Of a stretch of 64,000 nucleotides of DNA, positions 18,435-28,272 are shown in pieces. How positions within the stretch are numbered: the first letter of the stretch is position 1; each line of letters starts with the position of its first letter. The position numbers and the translations under genes were made by a program. The notes beneath the pieces are model-generated. The model saw nothing but the letters and a program-made list of their open reading frames with translations. It did not search any database and was not told the origin of the DNA. This DNA is from UBA981 sp942490995 (GTDB lineage: Bacteria > Pseudomonadota > Gammaproteobacteria > Ga0077536), in contig CALOBG010000130.1 in NCBI GenBank assembly GCA_942490995.1, positions 62,001-126,000 on the forward strand, written 5' to 3'.

Positions 18435-20134
18435 ATGAGCCTGCTGATGGATGCCCTGCGACGGGCCGAGCATGAAAAGAAGCAGCAGCAGGCACGCGGC
18501 CGGTCTGAACCTCAAGACCAGCCCGCGACGCCAGCCGTCGGCACGCGGCCGGTAGCTTCGCACGCGGCCGGTTCGGAAGACGTCACCATCCAGATCGAAG
18601 CGGCCGCGGTCGAGCGCGCCAGTGCCGCCTTCGGCGCCGATGCCACCGTGGTTGGTGACGACGGCGACACCAGCGCTGCATTCAGCCTCGAGGCCGAACG
18701 CGAGGCCAGCCCCGTGGCCACCGCGAGCGAGGGTCTCGAACTCGAACCGCTCGAACACGCACCTGCTGCCGATCCGGCCCTCGGTGCCGACCCGACCGTG
18801 GCGGGCGCGGACCACACCGACGCCACTGCGCTGAGCGCGCTCGGTCGAGTCAACCAGACCCAGACCATGCCCTCCAGCCGCGGGCTGGAAAACGATCTGA
18901 ACGATTATTTCGATCGTTCCCAGTCGGTCGAAATGCCGCGCCGTACGCACCCCGGCGACGTCACGCTCGAGGACGTGGCCGCGCATACCGTGGCCGGCGC
19001 TCGCACCGTGTTCAGCGCCGGCGAAGCGCCGCGCTCAAAGCGTATGTTCGTGGCGGCGGCGGCCGTTGCATTGCTGCTGGTGCTGGGCATCGCCGGGGTC
19101 GGGGTGTTTTATGCCCAGCGTGATCCCGCGCCGCGTTACCTGCCGCCACCTACGGTCGCCGATGGCGTCGAACGCCCGCTCCAGCGCGAGCTGCCGGTGG
19201 TCCCCCTGGAGCCGCCACCGGAACGTTCCGTTACCGAATTGGTGCGCCTGGAAACAGCGGCGCCGCTGAACCCGCCGGCGCCGAATCTTGCGCCCGATAG
19301 CGGCGCGACTGCGGACTCGGCGCTCGCTGCGCCACCGCCCACGGATAAAGCGCCGGCGCAGATCGCACCTGATCCTGCGCCGAGTCCCGGGTCAAATGTT
19401 GCTGCCGCTCCGCAACCCCCACCGCCGCCGCAGCCACAGCCGTCAGCGCCACAATCACGCGCAAGTGGTGCGCCCCCACGCCGGACCCGCGTCCGGCGGT
19501 GCAGCGCGGGGTCGGCGCCGGCGAACTGACGATCAGCCACTCGCGCACGCCGGCCGCGGTCGATGCCAATGTCGAGCGCGCCTACGCCGCCTTCAACGCC
19601 GGCGATATCGACGCCGCGGCGGACTTGTACACCGCCGCGCTGGCCACCGATCCCGAACAACGCGACGCACTGCTCGGTCTTGCCGCCGTGGCGCTGGCGC
19701 GCGGCGATGAACAGGGTGCCTTCCTGCACTACGCCGCCGTCCTGTCCGCCCATCCCGGCGACGCGGTGGCGACCGCGGCGCTGGTCGGGCTCGGTAGCGA
19801 TGGTCGCGGCATCAACGCCGCGCGCCTGCGCGTCATGCTCGACAAACACCGCGACGTGCCGTTCCTGCATTTCACGCTCGGCAACTGGTTTGCACGCCAG
19901 GGCCGCTGGGGCGACGCGCAACAGGCTTATTTCGATGCCGTCGCGCTGGATGCCGGCAACGCCGACTACGCCTACAACCTTGCCGTCAGTCTCGACCATA
20001 TCGGGCAGGCGGGTGCGGCGCTCGAGTACTACCAGAAAAGCCTCGCCCTGGTCGACGACAGCCCTGGCAACTTCAACCCGGCCAGCGTGCTGGAACGCAT
20101 CAACACGCTGACCGCCGGAGCCGCGGCGCGGTAA
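18435..20134 (+). pseudogene. mshN: MshN-like inner-membrane TPR protein, one frameshift
   Basis: Two consecutive frames make one protein of about 566 residues. The first (18435 to about 19475) begins MSLLMDALRRAEHEKKQQQ, then an acidic/Ala-rich region, one membrane segment (FVAAAAVALLLVLGIAGVGV near 203-222) and a Pro-rich stretch. The second (about 19475-20134) carries TPR-like repeats (VERAYAAFNAGDIDAAADLY, ALLGLAAVALARGDEQGA, FARQGRWGDAQQAYFDAVAL). The break sits at a run of five C (19473-19477); six C would restore one frame reading ...GAPPTPDPRPAVQRG. A homopolymer error is therefore likely, and the gene may be intact. MshN-type proteins sit beside the pilus ATPase, and the stop overlaps the mshE ATG by 1 bp. 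Confidence 0.75.
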
Positions 20135-21867
20135 TGGCCGCTGTACAGTCAGGCAAGATGAACGCACCCAAGCGCTCACTGCGGATCGGCGAGCTGCTGG
20201 TCGAGAAAGGTGTCGTCAGTTCCGATCAGATCCGCATTGCGCTCACCGAGCAGCGCAAAAACCGTGACCACCTCGGCAAGATCCTAGTGCGCCTGGGTTT
20301 CGCCACCGAAGCCATCATCCTCGACGTGCTCGGCGGCGCGCTCGGCCAGCAGAAAGCGCAGTTGGCGCAGGTGGTGGTCGATTCCGAAGCCATCCGCCTG
20401 ATCCCGAAAGACCTCGCCCGGCGCTTTCGTATCCTGCCGCTGACCTTTGACGCCAACAGCAATCGTCTGACCCTGGCGATGGCGGATACCTTCAACGTCG
20501 TTGCCCTCGATCAGATCGCGGCCCTGCTCGGTGGCGACGTCGATATCCTGCCGCTGATGGCCGGCGAAGCCGAGATCGAAAAAGCCATCGACCAGTTCTA
20601 TGGCTTCGAACTGTCGGTCGACGGCATTCTGCGCGAGATCGAAACCGGCGAAATCGATTACGAAAGTCTCGACGCCGACAACGCCGAGTATTCGCAGCCG
20701 GTGGTGCGACTGGTCAACGCCCTGTTGTCCGACGCGGTCAAACGCAACGCCTCCGACATCCATTTCGAACCGGAAGAAGGTTTCCTGCGTTTCCGTTATC
20801 GCATCGACGGCGTGCTGCGCCAGATCCGGTCGCTGCACAAAAACTACTGGTCGGCGATCGCGGTGCGTCTGAAAGTGATGTCGGGCATGGACATCGCCGA
20901 AACGCGCGCGCCGCAGGACGGCCGCATCACGCTGACCCTGTCCGGCCGCCAGATCGATTTCCGCGTTTCGACCATCGCCACCGTGCACGGCGAAAACATC
21001 GTCCTGCGCGTGCTCGACCGGCAGAAAGGCATCGTCCCGATCGAGGCCATCTGCCCCGAAGAAGAAACCCTGATGACGCTGAAGCTGATGGTGGCGCGAC
21101 CGGAAGGCCTGATGCTCGTCACCGGGCCGACCGGCAGCGGCAAAACCACCACCCTTTACAGCCTGCTCAATCATCTCAACACCGAATCGGTCAACATCAT
21201 GACGCTGGAGGATCCGGTCGAATACCCGATGGGCATGATCCGGCAGACCTCGATCAACGAAACCGCCAGGCTCGATTTCGCCAGCGGCGTGCGCTCGCTG
21301 CTGCGCCAGGACCCGGACATCATCCTGGTTGGCGAGATCCGCGACGAAGACACCGCGTCGATGGCGTTTCGCGCCGCCATGACCGGTCACCAGGTGTTTT
21401 CCACCCTGCATACCAACTCCGCGCTGGCCGCTATTCCGCGCCTGTCGGACATGGGCATCCGCGCCGAGATCATGGCCGGCAACATTATCGGGATCCTGGC
21501 CCAGCGGCTGGTGCGCAAACTGCGCCTCGACTGCCGTGAAGCCTACGAGCCGAGTGATATCGAGCGCCGCATCTTAGGCATCGATCCGGCCTATCACGGG
21601 CACAGCATCTACCGCGTCGGCGAGGAGTACAGCCACGCCCAGCACCAGGGCTACGAAGGGCGCACCGCGCTGCTCGAAGTGCTGCGCTTTCATCGCGAGC
21701 TCGACGAGCTGATCGCACAGGGCGCGACCTTAAGCGAACTCATTACCGCGGCGCGAAAAAAGGGTTTTCAGACCCTTGCCGATGTCGCGATCAAACTGGT
21801 TATCGCCGGCGTCACTTCGCTCGACGAAGTGTCGCGCGTAGTCGACCTCACCGAACGCCTGAGCTGA
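20134..21867 (+). CDS. mshE: Pilus extension ATPase MshE (GspE/PilB family)
   Basis: A cytoplasmic hexameric ATPase powering pilus polymerisation, 577 residues. The N-terminal MshEN domain has one good motif (LRIGELLVEKG...ALTEQ near 16-40) and a weaker second (HLGKILVRLG). In MshE and PilB-type proteins these bind cyclic di-GMP. The core has Walker A GPTGSGKTTT, the Asp box (DILREIETG region), Walker B ILVGEIRDEDT and the His box TGHQVFSTLHTN. The C-terminal zinc tetracysteine of most GspE/PilB proteins is missing: only one Cys remains before GYEGRTALLEVL. The start ATG 20134 overlaps the upstream stop; an ATG at 20158 is an alternative. Confidence 0.9.
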   Translation: MAAVQSGKMNAPKRSLRIGELLVEKGVVSSDQIRIALTEQRKNRDHLGKILVRLGFATEAIILDVLGGALGQQKAQLAQVVVDSEAIRLIPKDLARRFRILPLTFDANSNRLTLAMADTFNVVALDQIAALLGGDVDILPLMAGEAEIEKAIDQFYGFELSVDGILREIETGEIDYESLDADNAEYSQPVVRLVNALLSDAVKRNASDIHFEPEEGFLRFRYRIDGVLRQIRSLHKNYWSAIAVRLKVMSGMDIAETRAPQDGRITLTLSGRQIDFRVSTIATVHGENIVLRVLDRQKGIVPIEAICPEEETLMTLKLMVARPEGLMLVTGPTGSGKTTTLYSLLNHLNTESVNIMTLEDPVEYPMGMIRQTSINETARLDFASGVRSLLRQDPDIILVGEIRDEDTASMAFRAAMTGHQVFSTLHTNSALAAIPRLSDMGIRAEIMAGNIIGILAQRLVRKLRLDCREAYEPSDIERRILGIDPAYHGHSIYRVGEEYSHAQHQGYEGRTALLEVLRFHRELDELIAQGATLSELITAARKKGFQTLADVAIKLVIAGVTSLDEVSRVVDLTERLS

Positions 21868-23076
21868 TGGACGCGTATCGCTATAAAGCGATCAATGCCC
21901 AGGGCCGGGTTTTCCAGGGTCGCGTCGATGCCGCCAACCCGGCCGACCTCGAGGTCCGCCTCAGCCGCATGGGACTCGACCTGGTCAATTTTCGCGAGCT
22001 GCCGACCCGCGGCAAAAGCGTTACCGGCCGTGGCATCAAGCGTGTCGATCTGATCACCTTCTGTTTCCACCTCGAACACCTGGTGCGCGCCGGGGTGCCG
22101 ATCCTCGAAGGCCTGTCGGATCTGCGCGATACGATCGACAACAAGCGCTTGCGCGAAATCACCGCGGCGATGATCGAATCGATCGAGGGCGGCAAGAACC
22201 TTTCCGGCGCGATGGGAGATTTCCCGTTCGTGTTCTCGCCGGTATTCGTGAGTCTGATCCGCGCCGGCGAGGAAAGCGGCCAGCTCGAACCGCGTGCTCG
22301 CGAAAATCATCGAAAACCTCAAGTGGCAGGACGAGCAGGCCGCGATCACCAAGAAGCTGCTGCTGTACCCGGCGATCGTCACCGTCACCGTCATCGGTGT
22401 GCTGTTTTTCCTGATGCTCTACGTCGTGCCGCAACTGATCGCGTTTCTGGCCACCATGGGCCAGGAGCTGCCGCTGCAGACCCGCGCGCTGATTGCGACC
22501 TCCGGATTTCTCGCCGAGTACTGGTATCTCGTGCTGTTTGCCGCTCGTCGCTCATCGCCGGCGGCATGTGTTCGCCTTCAACACCAACCCTCAGTTCGCC
22601 GAACGCATCGATGATCTGCTGCTGCACGCTGCCGTTGCTCGGCCCGGTCCTGAAGAAAGCTCATCGTCACCCGCGTGTGCAGCGTGTTCTCGATCATGTA
22701 CTCCTCCGGCATCACGGTACTTGAATGTATTCGCACCGCCGAACACGTTGCCGGCAACCGCGCGGTCGCCAGTGCCATGCGCGAAGCCGGTCGCCAGATC
22801 GCCGACGGCGGCGGGATCTCGCGAAGTTTCGCTGCCACCAAACTGTTTCCGCCGCTCGTCATCCGCATGCTGCGGGTCGGCGAAAATACCGGCGCACTCG
22901 AGGAAGCGCTGGATAACGTCAGCTATTTTTATGCCCGCGATGTCACCGAATCGGTGGCACGGCTACAGGCCCTGATCATGCCGGCCCTGACCCTGGTGCT
23001 GGGCGCGATGCTGTTCTGGATCATGGCCTCGGTGCTGGGACCCATTTATGATCTCTTTACTCAGATCGACTTTTAG
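21867..23076 (+). pseudogene. mshG: Inner-membrane pilus platform protein MshG (GspF/PilC family), multiple frameshifts
   Basis: The N-terminal third reads cleanly (MDAYRYKAINAQGRVFQGRV ... FSPVFVSLIRAGEESGQLEP). The frame then changes near 22290. It changes again about 22545, 22570, 22630 and 22660 before the last 130 residues (MCSVFSIMYSSGITVLECIR ... ALIMPALTLVLGAMLFWI) read cleanly to the stop. The joined peptide is a complete GspF protein of about 400 residues with both T2SSF domains and three membrane segments. Each break looks like a one-base gain or loss, all within about 380 bp. A low-quality assembly patch explains this better than decay, since the coding on both sides is well kept, but a true pseudogene cannot be excluded. 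Confidence 0.8.
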
Positions 23077-24646
23077 CGCCAGCGACAAGCGCGTGTTGCT
23101 GATCGCCGCCGAACGCGCGATCCTGTACCTGTTCGAGTCCGGTGAGCTGTCGCAGGCGTATATTTTTGGCGCCGACGAAGTCGGACGCAGCGCTTTCGAT
23201 CGCTGCATGACCGAACTCGAGGCCGCGCCGCTCAGCGTGATCGTCGACGTCGTCGAGGAAGAGTACCGCCAGGACACCATGCCGCACGTCAGCGGCGCCG
23301 ACCGGCGTTCCGTGCTGGAAAGAAAATACGCGCGCCTGTTTCGCTCAACGCCTTATCACCACGCTCTGCGCCAGGGCCGCGAAACCACCGATCGCAAAGA
23401 CGACCGGGTTTTGCTGACCGCCATCACGCGCCCCGAAGTACTCACCCCGTGGCTCGAGATCCTGAATAAACACAAAGTCCCGCTGGCCGGGATCTACTCG
23501 CTGCCGATCCTGAGCGAACACCTGCTCAAGCGCATCGGCGCCAAGGGTTCGAATGTACTGCTCATCTCGCTGCAGAAAGCGAGCGGACTGCGGCAGACGT
23601 TTTTCCGCGACGGACAACTCAAGATCAGCCGCCTCGCGCACATGCCGCGACTCGGATCGGTGCCGTTCGCCGCGCACCTGATGGGCGAGGTGGAAAAGCT
23701 GCGGCGCTACCTCAACAGCCTCGCGCTGATCTCGCGCGACAGTCCGCTGTCGGTTTATATCCTCAGCCACGGCCAGCTGCTGCATGAGCTCGAACAGCAT
23801 TGCCGCAACAACGAGCAGGAACGCTTTTTCCTGATCGATGTCGACGACGCGGCGCAGCGGCTCGGCCTCAAGCAGTCCGGCGATTCCCACTACGCCGATT
23901 TGTTGTATGCCAGGCTGCTGGTCGCGCGCACGCTGCCCAACCACTACGCGCGGCCGGAGGAAACCCAGTTTTTTGCCCTGCACCGGGCGCGGGTCGCGCT
24001 GGCGGTGGCGAGCGTGGTGCTGCTGCTGGCGAGCGCCGGTTGGAGTGGGATCAATTTCATTGAAGGCGTGTTGTTCAAGGAGCAGGCGCTCGACGCCGCG
24101 CAGAAAGCCGACTTCTACCGCGAACGATTCGAGATGGCCAGGCGCAAACTGCCGGCCACCCCGGTCGAGCCGCGCGAGATCAAAACCGCGGTCGACGCCA
24201 TTTCCACCCTGCGCCAGCACAAAAGCAGCCCGGAGGCGGCCTTACGCCTGCTCGGCACCGCGCTGAGCGCCTCGCCCGAAGTGCAGCTCGACGAAATCAA
24301 CTGGCGTACGCAGATGCAGCTCGATACCAGGCGCGCGCGCGGTGCAGCCGCGGCGCCAACCAGCGCCGCCGAGGCCGGCTATGCTTATTACCAGGTCGCC
24401 GAGTTGAGCGGTCACCTGGCGCCGTTCGCCGGGGATTATCGTGGCGCGATCGGCGTCATCGATGGCCTTGTCGACCGACTTCGTCAGCGTCCCGGCGTGG
24501 TGATGGTCGAGGTTGTGCAGTATCCACTCGATGTGCGCTCCGATGCCAGCGTCAGTGGTTCGACGACAACCGGAACAGACAGCGTGGTGGCGACGTTCAA
24601 AATGAAATTCGTGATAGGAATTGGCGATGGCCGGCAAGAAAGTTGA
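23048..24646 (+). CDS. PilM/PilN-like inner-membrane pilus assembly protein
   Basis: A 532-residue protein I recognise only by architecture. The cytoplasmic N-terminal part (about 1-315) resembles an actin-like/PilM module (DKRVLLIAAERAILYLFE...). One membrane segment follows (RVALAVASVVLLLASAGWSG, about 317-336), then a long periplasmic helical and ferredoxin-like part as in PilN. It overlaps the end of mshG by 29 bp and precedes PilO- and PilP-like genes, so it probably forms the alignment subcomplex that MshI/J make in Vibrio. Direct family membership is not provable by eye. Confidence 0.6.
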   Translation: MISLLRSTFSASDKRVLLIAAERAILYLFESGELSQAYIFGADEVGRSAFDRCMTELEAAPLSVIVDVVEEEYRQDTMPHVSGADRRSVLERKYARLFRSTPYHHALRQGRETTDRKDDRVLLTAITRPEVLTPWLEILNKHKVPLAGIYSLPILSEHLLKRIGAKGSNVLLISLQKASGLRQTFFRDGQLKISRLAHMPRLGSVPFAAHLMGEVEKLRRYLNSLALISRDSPLSVYILSHGQLLHELEQHCRNNEQERFFLIDVDDAAQRLGLKQSGDSHYADLLYARLLVARTLPNHYARPEETQFFALHRARVALAVASVVLLLASAGWSGINFIEGVLFKEQALDAAQKADFYRERFEMARRKLPATPVEPREIKTAVDAISTLRQHKSSPEAALRLLGTALSASPEVQLDEINWRTQMQLDTRRARGAAAAPTSAAEAGYAYYQVAELSGHLAPFAGDYRGAIGVIDGLVDRLRQRPGVVMVEVVQYPLDVRSDASVSGSTTTGTDSVVATFKMKFVIGIGDGRQES

Positions 24647-25247
24647 CTGGTCGATCCTGAGCGGCACCGTGATCGGGTTCGTGATGTGCGTGCTGGTCGC
24701 CGCCGGCATGCTGGCGGCGAGCTACTACTTCAAGCAGAACATGGAACAGCAGTATCGCGCCAGCCACGGCGTGTTTCGCTCGGTGTCGCAACAGTACCTG
24801 GCGGTGGACGAAGAAGAACGCATCATCGAGGAGTTCTATCCCGAGTTTGTGCGCCTCTATCGCGCCGGACTGCTGGGCGCCGAGCAGCGCCTGAGCTGGC
24901 TGGAAACACTGCGCGGCGCGGGCCAGGCGATCAAGATCCCGGAGCTCAACTACAAGCTCGATGCGCAGCGTGAGATGCAGGTCGATTACACCCTGAGCCT
25001 GGGCGGCTACAGCCTCTACGTCAGCGCCATGACCCTCAGTCTGGGCCTGCTGCACGAAGGCGATCTGCTGCAGCTTCTCAACATCCTGGACCGCGATGCG
25101 CGCGGCCAGTACACCATCCGCGATTGCAATTTCCGCCGCGCCGCCACCGAATTCGAACTTGACCCGCAGCGCGCGAACGTGCGGGCCGACTGCACGCTGG
25201 AATGGCTGACCCTCGATCTGAGCGGCGATCAGGAGCTTGCGCTATGA
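24627..25247 (+). CDS. PilO-like inner-membrane pilus protein
   Basis: A protein of about 206 residues with a single N-terminal membrane anchor (SGTVIGFVMCVLVAAGMLAA), then a predicted coiled coil (FKQNMEQQYRASHGVFRSVSQ) and a periplasmic domain. This bitopic layout matches PilO/MshJ. The ATG at 24627 is chosen over a TTG at 24621; both overlap the upstream gene. The stop overlaps the ATG of the next gene (ATGA), so the PilM/N-, PilO- and PilP-like genes are coupled. Assignment rests on topology and order, not on conserved residues. Confidence 0.6.
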   Translation: MAGKKVDWSILSGTVIGFVMCVLVAAGMLAASYYFKQNMEQQYRASHGVFRSVSQQYLAVDEEERIIEEFYPEFVRLYRAGLLGAEQRLSWLETLRGAGQAIKIPELNYKLDAQREMQVDYTLSLGGYSLYVSAMTLSLGLLHEGDLLQLLNILDRDARGQYTIRDCNFRRAATEFELDPQRANVRADCTLEWLTLDLSGDQELAL

Positions 25248-25738
25248 ACGTACGCCGCTGCCTGCTCGTCGCGCTCCTCACCGCGAGTGCGCCGTCGGCG
25301 ATGGCGGCGGAACTCGGGCGACTGTTCCTGAGCCCCGAACACCGCGCCGCACTCGACCAGGCGCGCCGCGCCGAAAATGTTGTCGAAGTGCCGCTGGTGG
25401 TGCCGCCGGTCGAGGAACTGGCGGCACCGGAGACCGCGCCGCCGGCGCCGCCCCGCGATGCGGTGCGCCTCGACGGCTATGTCGAACGCTCGTCCGGGCA
25501 GTCGACCTTCTGGTTCAACGGCCGCGACTCCTATCAGGACAACTTTGCCGATCTCGGCGTGGTCGCCGACGAGGTACGCATCGAAGACGCAGGCGTACGC
25601 GTACCGCTGGACGGCGACCAGGCGGTGCTGCTCAAGCCCGGGCAATCGTTCGACCCGGGATCGGAGCGGATCAGTGATGGCTACCAGCGGCGCCGCACCG
25701 CGCCCGGATTTGAGCTGGAGGACGACGCGCAGCGTTAG
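25244..25738 (+). CDS. PilP-like periplasmic pilus protein
   Basis: A 164-residue protein with a Sec signal peptide (MNVRRCLLVALLTASAPSAMAA, cut after AMA). A Pro-rich linker and a small beta-rich domain with LDGYVERSSGQSTFWFNG follow. PilP/MshK-type proteins have this layout and connect the inner-membrane complex with the secretin. The start codon is the ATG at 25244, overlapping the previous stop by 4 bp. Family identity is inferred from position after the PilO-like gene. Confidence 0.55.
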   Translation: MNVRRCLLVALLTASAPSAMAAELGRLFLSPEHRAALDQARRAENVVEVPLVVPPVEELAAPETAPPAPPRDAVRLDGYVERSSGQSTFWFNGRDSYQDNFADLGVVADEVRIEDAGVRVPLDGDQAVLLKPGQSFDPGSERISDGYQRRRTAPGFELEDDAQR

Positions 25739-25791
25739 CGACGCGCATTATCGCGCCACGGACGGGCGCACAGGCGGGAAGGAGCTTGCCG

Positions 25792-27471
25792 ATGATCCGG
25801 TTCCAGGGACGGAACAAGCAACGCGGTATCGTTATCGTTGCGCTGCTGTTGCTGTTCACCCTCGCCGCTACGCTTGCCGTTGTCACACCGACGCGCGGTA
25901 ACGGTGCAGCGGATCGGGTCACGCGCAGCGCCTTGAGCGAAGCGCGCCAGGCCCTGCTCGGCTATGCCGCCGCCTATCCGGATCGGGTTAATCAACAGTT
26001 CGGACCCGGTTACCTGCCCTGTCCGGCGCGTGATGCGCGCGGCATCGCCGGGCCGGCCTGCGGCGTGGGCAGCGCGACCACGCGGGGTCGCTTTCCCTGG
26101 CATACGCTGCGCACCAACGATCTGCGCGACGGCGCCGGCGAACCCCTGTGGTACGCGCTTTCCGAGTCTCACCGCTATAACCCCAAGCACGAACCCCTGA
26201 ACAGCGCCGCCGCGCCGGTTCTGGCGCTCGATGGCGATGCGGTGGTCGCGGTTCTGCTTGCACCCGGCGCGCCGCTGCCTGGCCAGCGCAGGCGCAGGCT
26301 GCGACCGCAGGATGCGCACGAATTTCTCGAAGCGGCGAACGGCGACGCCGATGTCACCCGCTACCAACGCGGCGGCGCCGGCGCGGCGATCAACGATCAG
26401 GTGCTGGCCGTGACTCAGCGCGAGTTCTTGCACGCCATCGAAGCGCGTGTGCTTGGCGAGGTGGCGCTGCGGCTGCGGCGCTACGCCGTCGCGCACGGCG
26501 ACCATTATCCGTGGTTGTCGAGCGCCGGTTCCGGCCATGCCGACGAACTGGCCGAACCGGCCCGCGCGCGGATCGGCTGGTTACCGTTCCATTACGCGGC
26601 CGAAGACTGGACCGCGCCCCACGGTCAGACGTTCACTAGCGAGCTCAGCGTGGCGTGGGCGTTCAGCGCGGCGGCGCCGCTCATTGACGATCCCGACGTC
26701 GCGCTTGATGTGAACTGTCTGCTCAGTTCGTCGTGCGCCGGCAGCGCGATGACAGCGGGCGGGGGACCCCTGCACGGGCCGGCGGTATGCCGATGGTGGT
26801 CACCGGCCGTCGAGCTGGCGCCGCGCGAATTTGCCCACTGCGAGCTGGTGCAACAGTTCGCCCATGGGGCGGATACCTATGCGTACGAGATCGCGTTCGC
26901 GATCCGGGATGGCGATGGTGAAATCGAAGTCGACGGCCCGCGCGCGGATGCGCCACGGACGCGGCGCATCGCGACCCAACTGCCGTTCTCGACCGCGGCG
27001 CCGTCGCAATTGTTTATCCGCATCACCCTGCGCATGACCGCCGCGGATGGCCGTCAGGCCAGCGCGGTACTCACGGCATCCGCCGCGACGCACGGCTATT
27101 TCGCCGTGGCCGGGATCCGCTACGCCGTGGACGTCAACCATGGCGAACTGCCGGCCTGGCTGGTGCGCAACCGCTGGCTCGATGAGATACGGCTGGCGTG
27201 GGCCGCGTCGGACTGTGCGTCTACCGCGAGCTGTCTCAGCGTCCGTGCTTCGAGCACGGTCAATGGTGTTGCCCCGCGTGCGGTTCGCGCCCTCGCCGTG
27301 AGTGCGGGGACGCCGCTGGCCGGTGCGCCGGCACGGGTCACCGGGGCGCCCCTGGCGGCCTGGTTCGAAGCCGCCAACCGCGCGGCCAGCGTCGCCCGCC
27401 CGCTGTTTGACGCCCTGCCGCACGGACCTGATTTCAACGACACCGTGCGCGTGATCGAGCCCGCGCCATGA
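25792..27471 (+). CDS. Large PilX/MshO-type minor-pilin-like protein
   Basis: A protein of about 559 residues with an N-terminal hydrophobic segment right after a Gly (RGIVIVALLLLFTLAATLAVV). This resembles prepilins but lacks the Glu5 of major pilins. The remainder is a large periplasmic domain with several Cys (CPARDARGIAGPAC, CLLSSSC, CASTASC), suggesting disulfides. A clear Shine-Dalgarno AAGGAG precedes the ATG at 25792; the TTG at 25786 is less likely. Large minor pilins such as MshO/MshQ or PilY1-like tip proteins are possible roles. It overlaps the next prepilin gene by 4 bp. Confidence 0.5.
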   Translation: MIRFQGRNKQRGIVIVALLLLFTLAATLAVVTPTRGNGAADRVTRSALSEARQALLGYAAAYPDRVNQQFGPGYLPCPARDARGIAGPACGVGSATTRGRFPWHTLRTNDLRDGAGEPLWYALSESHRYNPKHEPLNSAAAPVLALDGDAVVAVLLAPGAPLPGQRRRRLRPQDAHEFLEAANGDADVTRYQRGGAGAAINDQVLAVTQREFLHAIEARVLGEVALRLRRYAVAHGDHYPWLSSAGSGHADELAEPARARIGWLPFHYAAEDWTAPHGQTFTSELSVAWAFSAAAPLIDDPDVALDVNCLLSSSCAGSAMTAGGGPLHGPAVCRWWSPAVELAPREFAHCELVQQFAHGADTYAYEIAFAIRDGDGEIEVDGPRADAPRTRRIATQLPFSTAAPSQLFIRITLRMTAADGRQASAVLTASAATHGYFAVAGIRYAVDVNHGELPAWLVRNRWLDEIRLAWAASDCASTASCLSVRASSTVNGVAPRAVRALAVSAGTPLAGAPARVTGAPLAAWFEAANRAASVARPLFDALPHGPDFNDTVRVIEPAP

Positions 27472-28262
27472 AACGTGACGCCGGCTTCACCCTGCTCGAA
27501 ATGGCGGTGGTGGTGTTCATCATCAGCCTGCTGACCAGCGCCGCGCTGGCGCCGCTGCAGACCCAGCGCGAAGCGCGCGCACGCCGCGCCACCGCTATGG
27601 CGCTCGCCCAGGCCATCGAAGCGCTGTATGGATTTGCCGTGGTCCACGGCCGCTTGCCGTGCCCGGATGCCGGTGTCGCCGAGCGCGGGCGCGAACATCG
27701 CAATGGCGAACGCGCCTGCGTGGCGCGCGAAGGGGCACTGCCGTATGTCGACCTCGGCGTGAACGGTCACGACGCCTGGGGCAACCGCTTGCGTTATCGG
27801 CTCACCGCCATCACCACGGCGAGCGGCGCTGGCCGCAGCTTCGCCGCCCGTGACGACGGCTTTTGTCGCGCCGATGACGCCGATCTCGATCTGTGTGAGC
27901 GGGGTGACATCGAGATCCGGATCCGCGGCGACGATCCGCAAACCCCGGGGCTGCAGGCCAAGTTCGATCACGTCCTCGCCGACCGGGTCCCGGCGGTGGT
28001 GCTGTCGCACGGCGCCAATGGCTATGGCGCTACCACGGCGGCCGGGGTCGAGCTTGCGCCGATCCCGGGGCGCAACCGTGACGAACGCGAAAACGCCGAC
28101 GACGACGCGGTATTTTACGCGCGCGGTTACAGCGCTCGGCGCGCGGCCTGCGCCGACGATAACAACGAAGTGAGCGCGCTGTGTGAGTTCGACGACATGG
28201 TGCGCTGGCTGTCGCCGAACATCCTCAGCGTGCGCATGATCAGCAGCGGGCAATTACCGTGA
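27468..28262 (+). CDS. Type IV prepilin-like protein
   Basis: 264 residues with the class III/type IVa prepilin signal: short positive leader MKRDAG, cleavage before FTLLEMAVVV, Glu5 present, hydrophobic helix to about residue 30. The globular part begins with an amphipathic helix (ALAQAIEALYGFAVVHGRLPC) and contains paired Cys, as in pseudopilins of the GspH/MshD kind. It is last in the pilus operon, translationally coupled to the large minor pilin (ATGA). The palindromic repeat follows immediately and may stop transcription. Confidence 0.8.
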   Translation: MKRDAGFTLLEMAVVVFIISLLTSAALAPLQTQREARARRATAMALAQAIEALYGFAVVHGRLPCPDAGVAERGREHRNGERACVAREGALPYVDLGVNGHDAWGNRLRYRLTAITTASGAGRSFAARDDGFCRADDADLDLCERGDIEIRIRGDDPQTPGLQAKFDHVLADRVPAVVLSHGANGYGATTAAGVELAPIPGRNRDERENADDDAVFYARGYSARRAACADDNNEVSALCEFDDMVRWLSPNILSVRMISSGQLP

Positions 28263-28272
28263 ACGCGCGGCT

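Noticed and set aside
19465..19505. Programmed frameshift in mshN
   Set aside because: No slippery heptamer or downstream pseudoknot is evident, and MshN homologues are made from one frame; a homopolymer indel is more likely.
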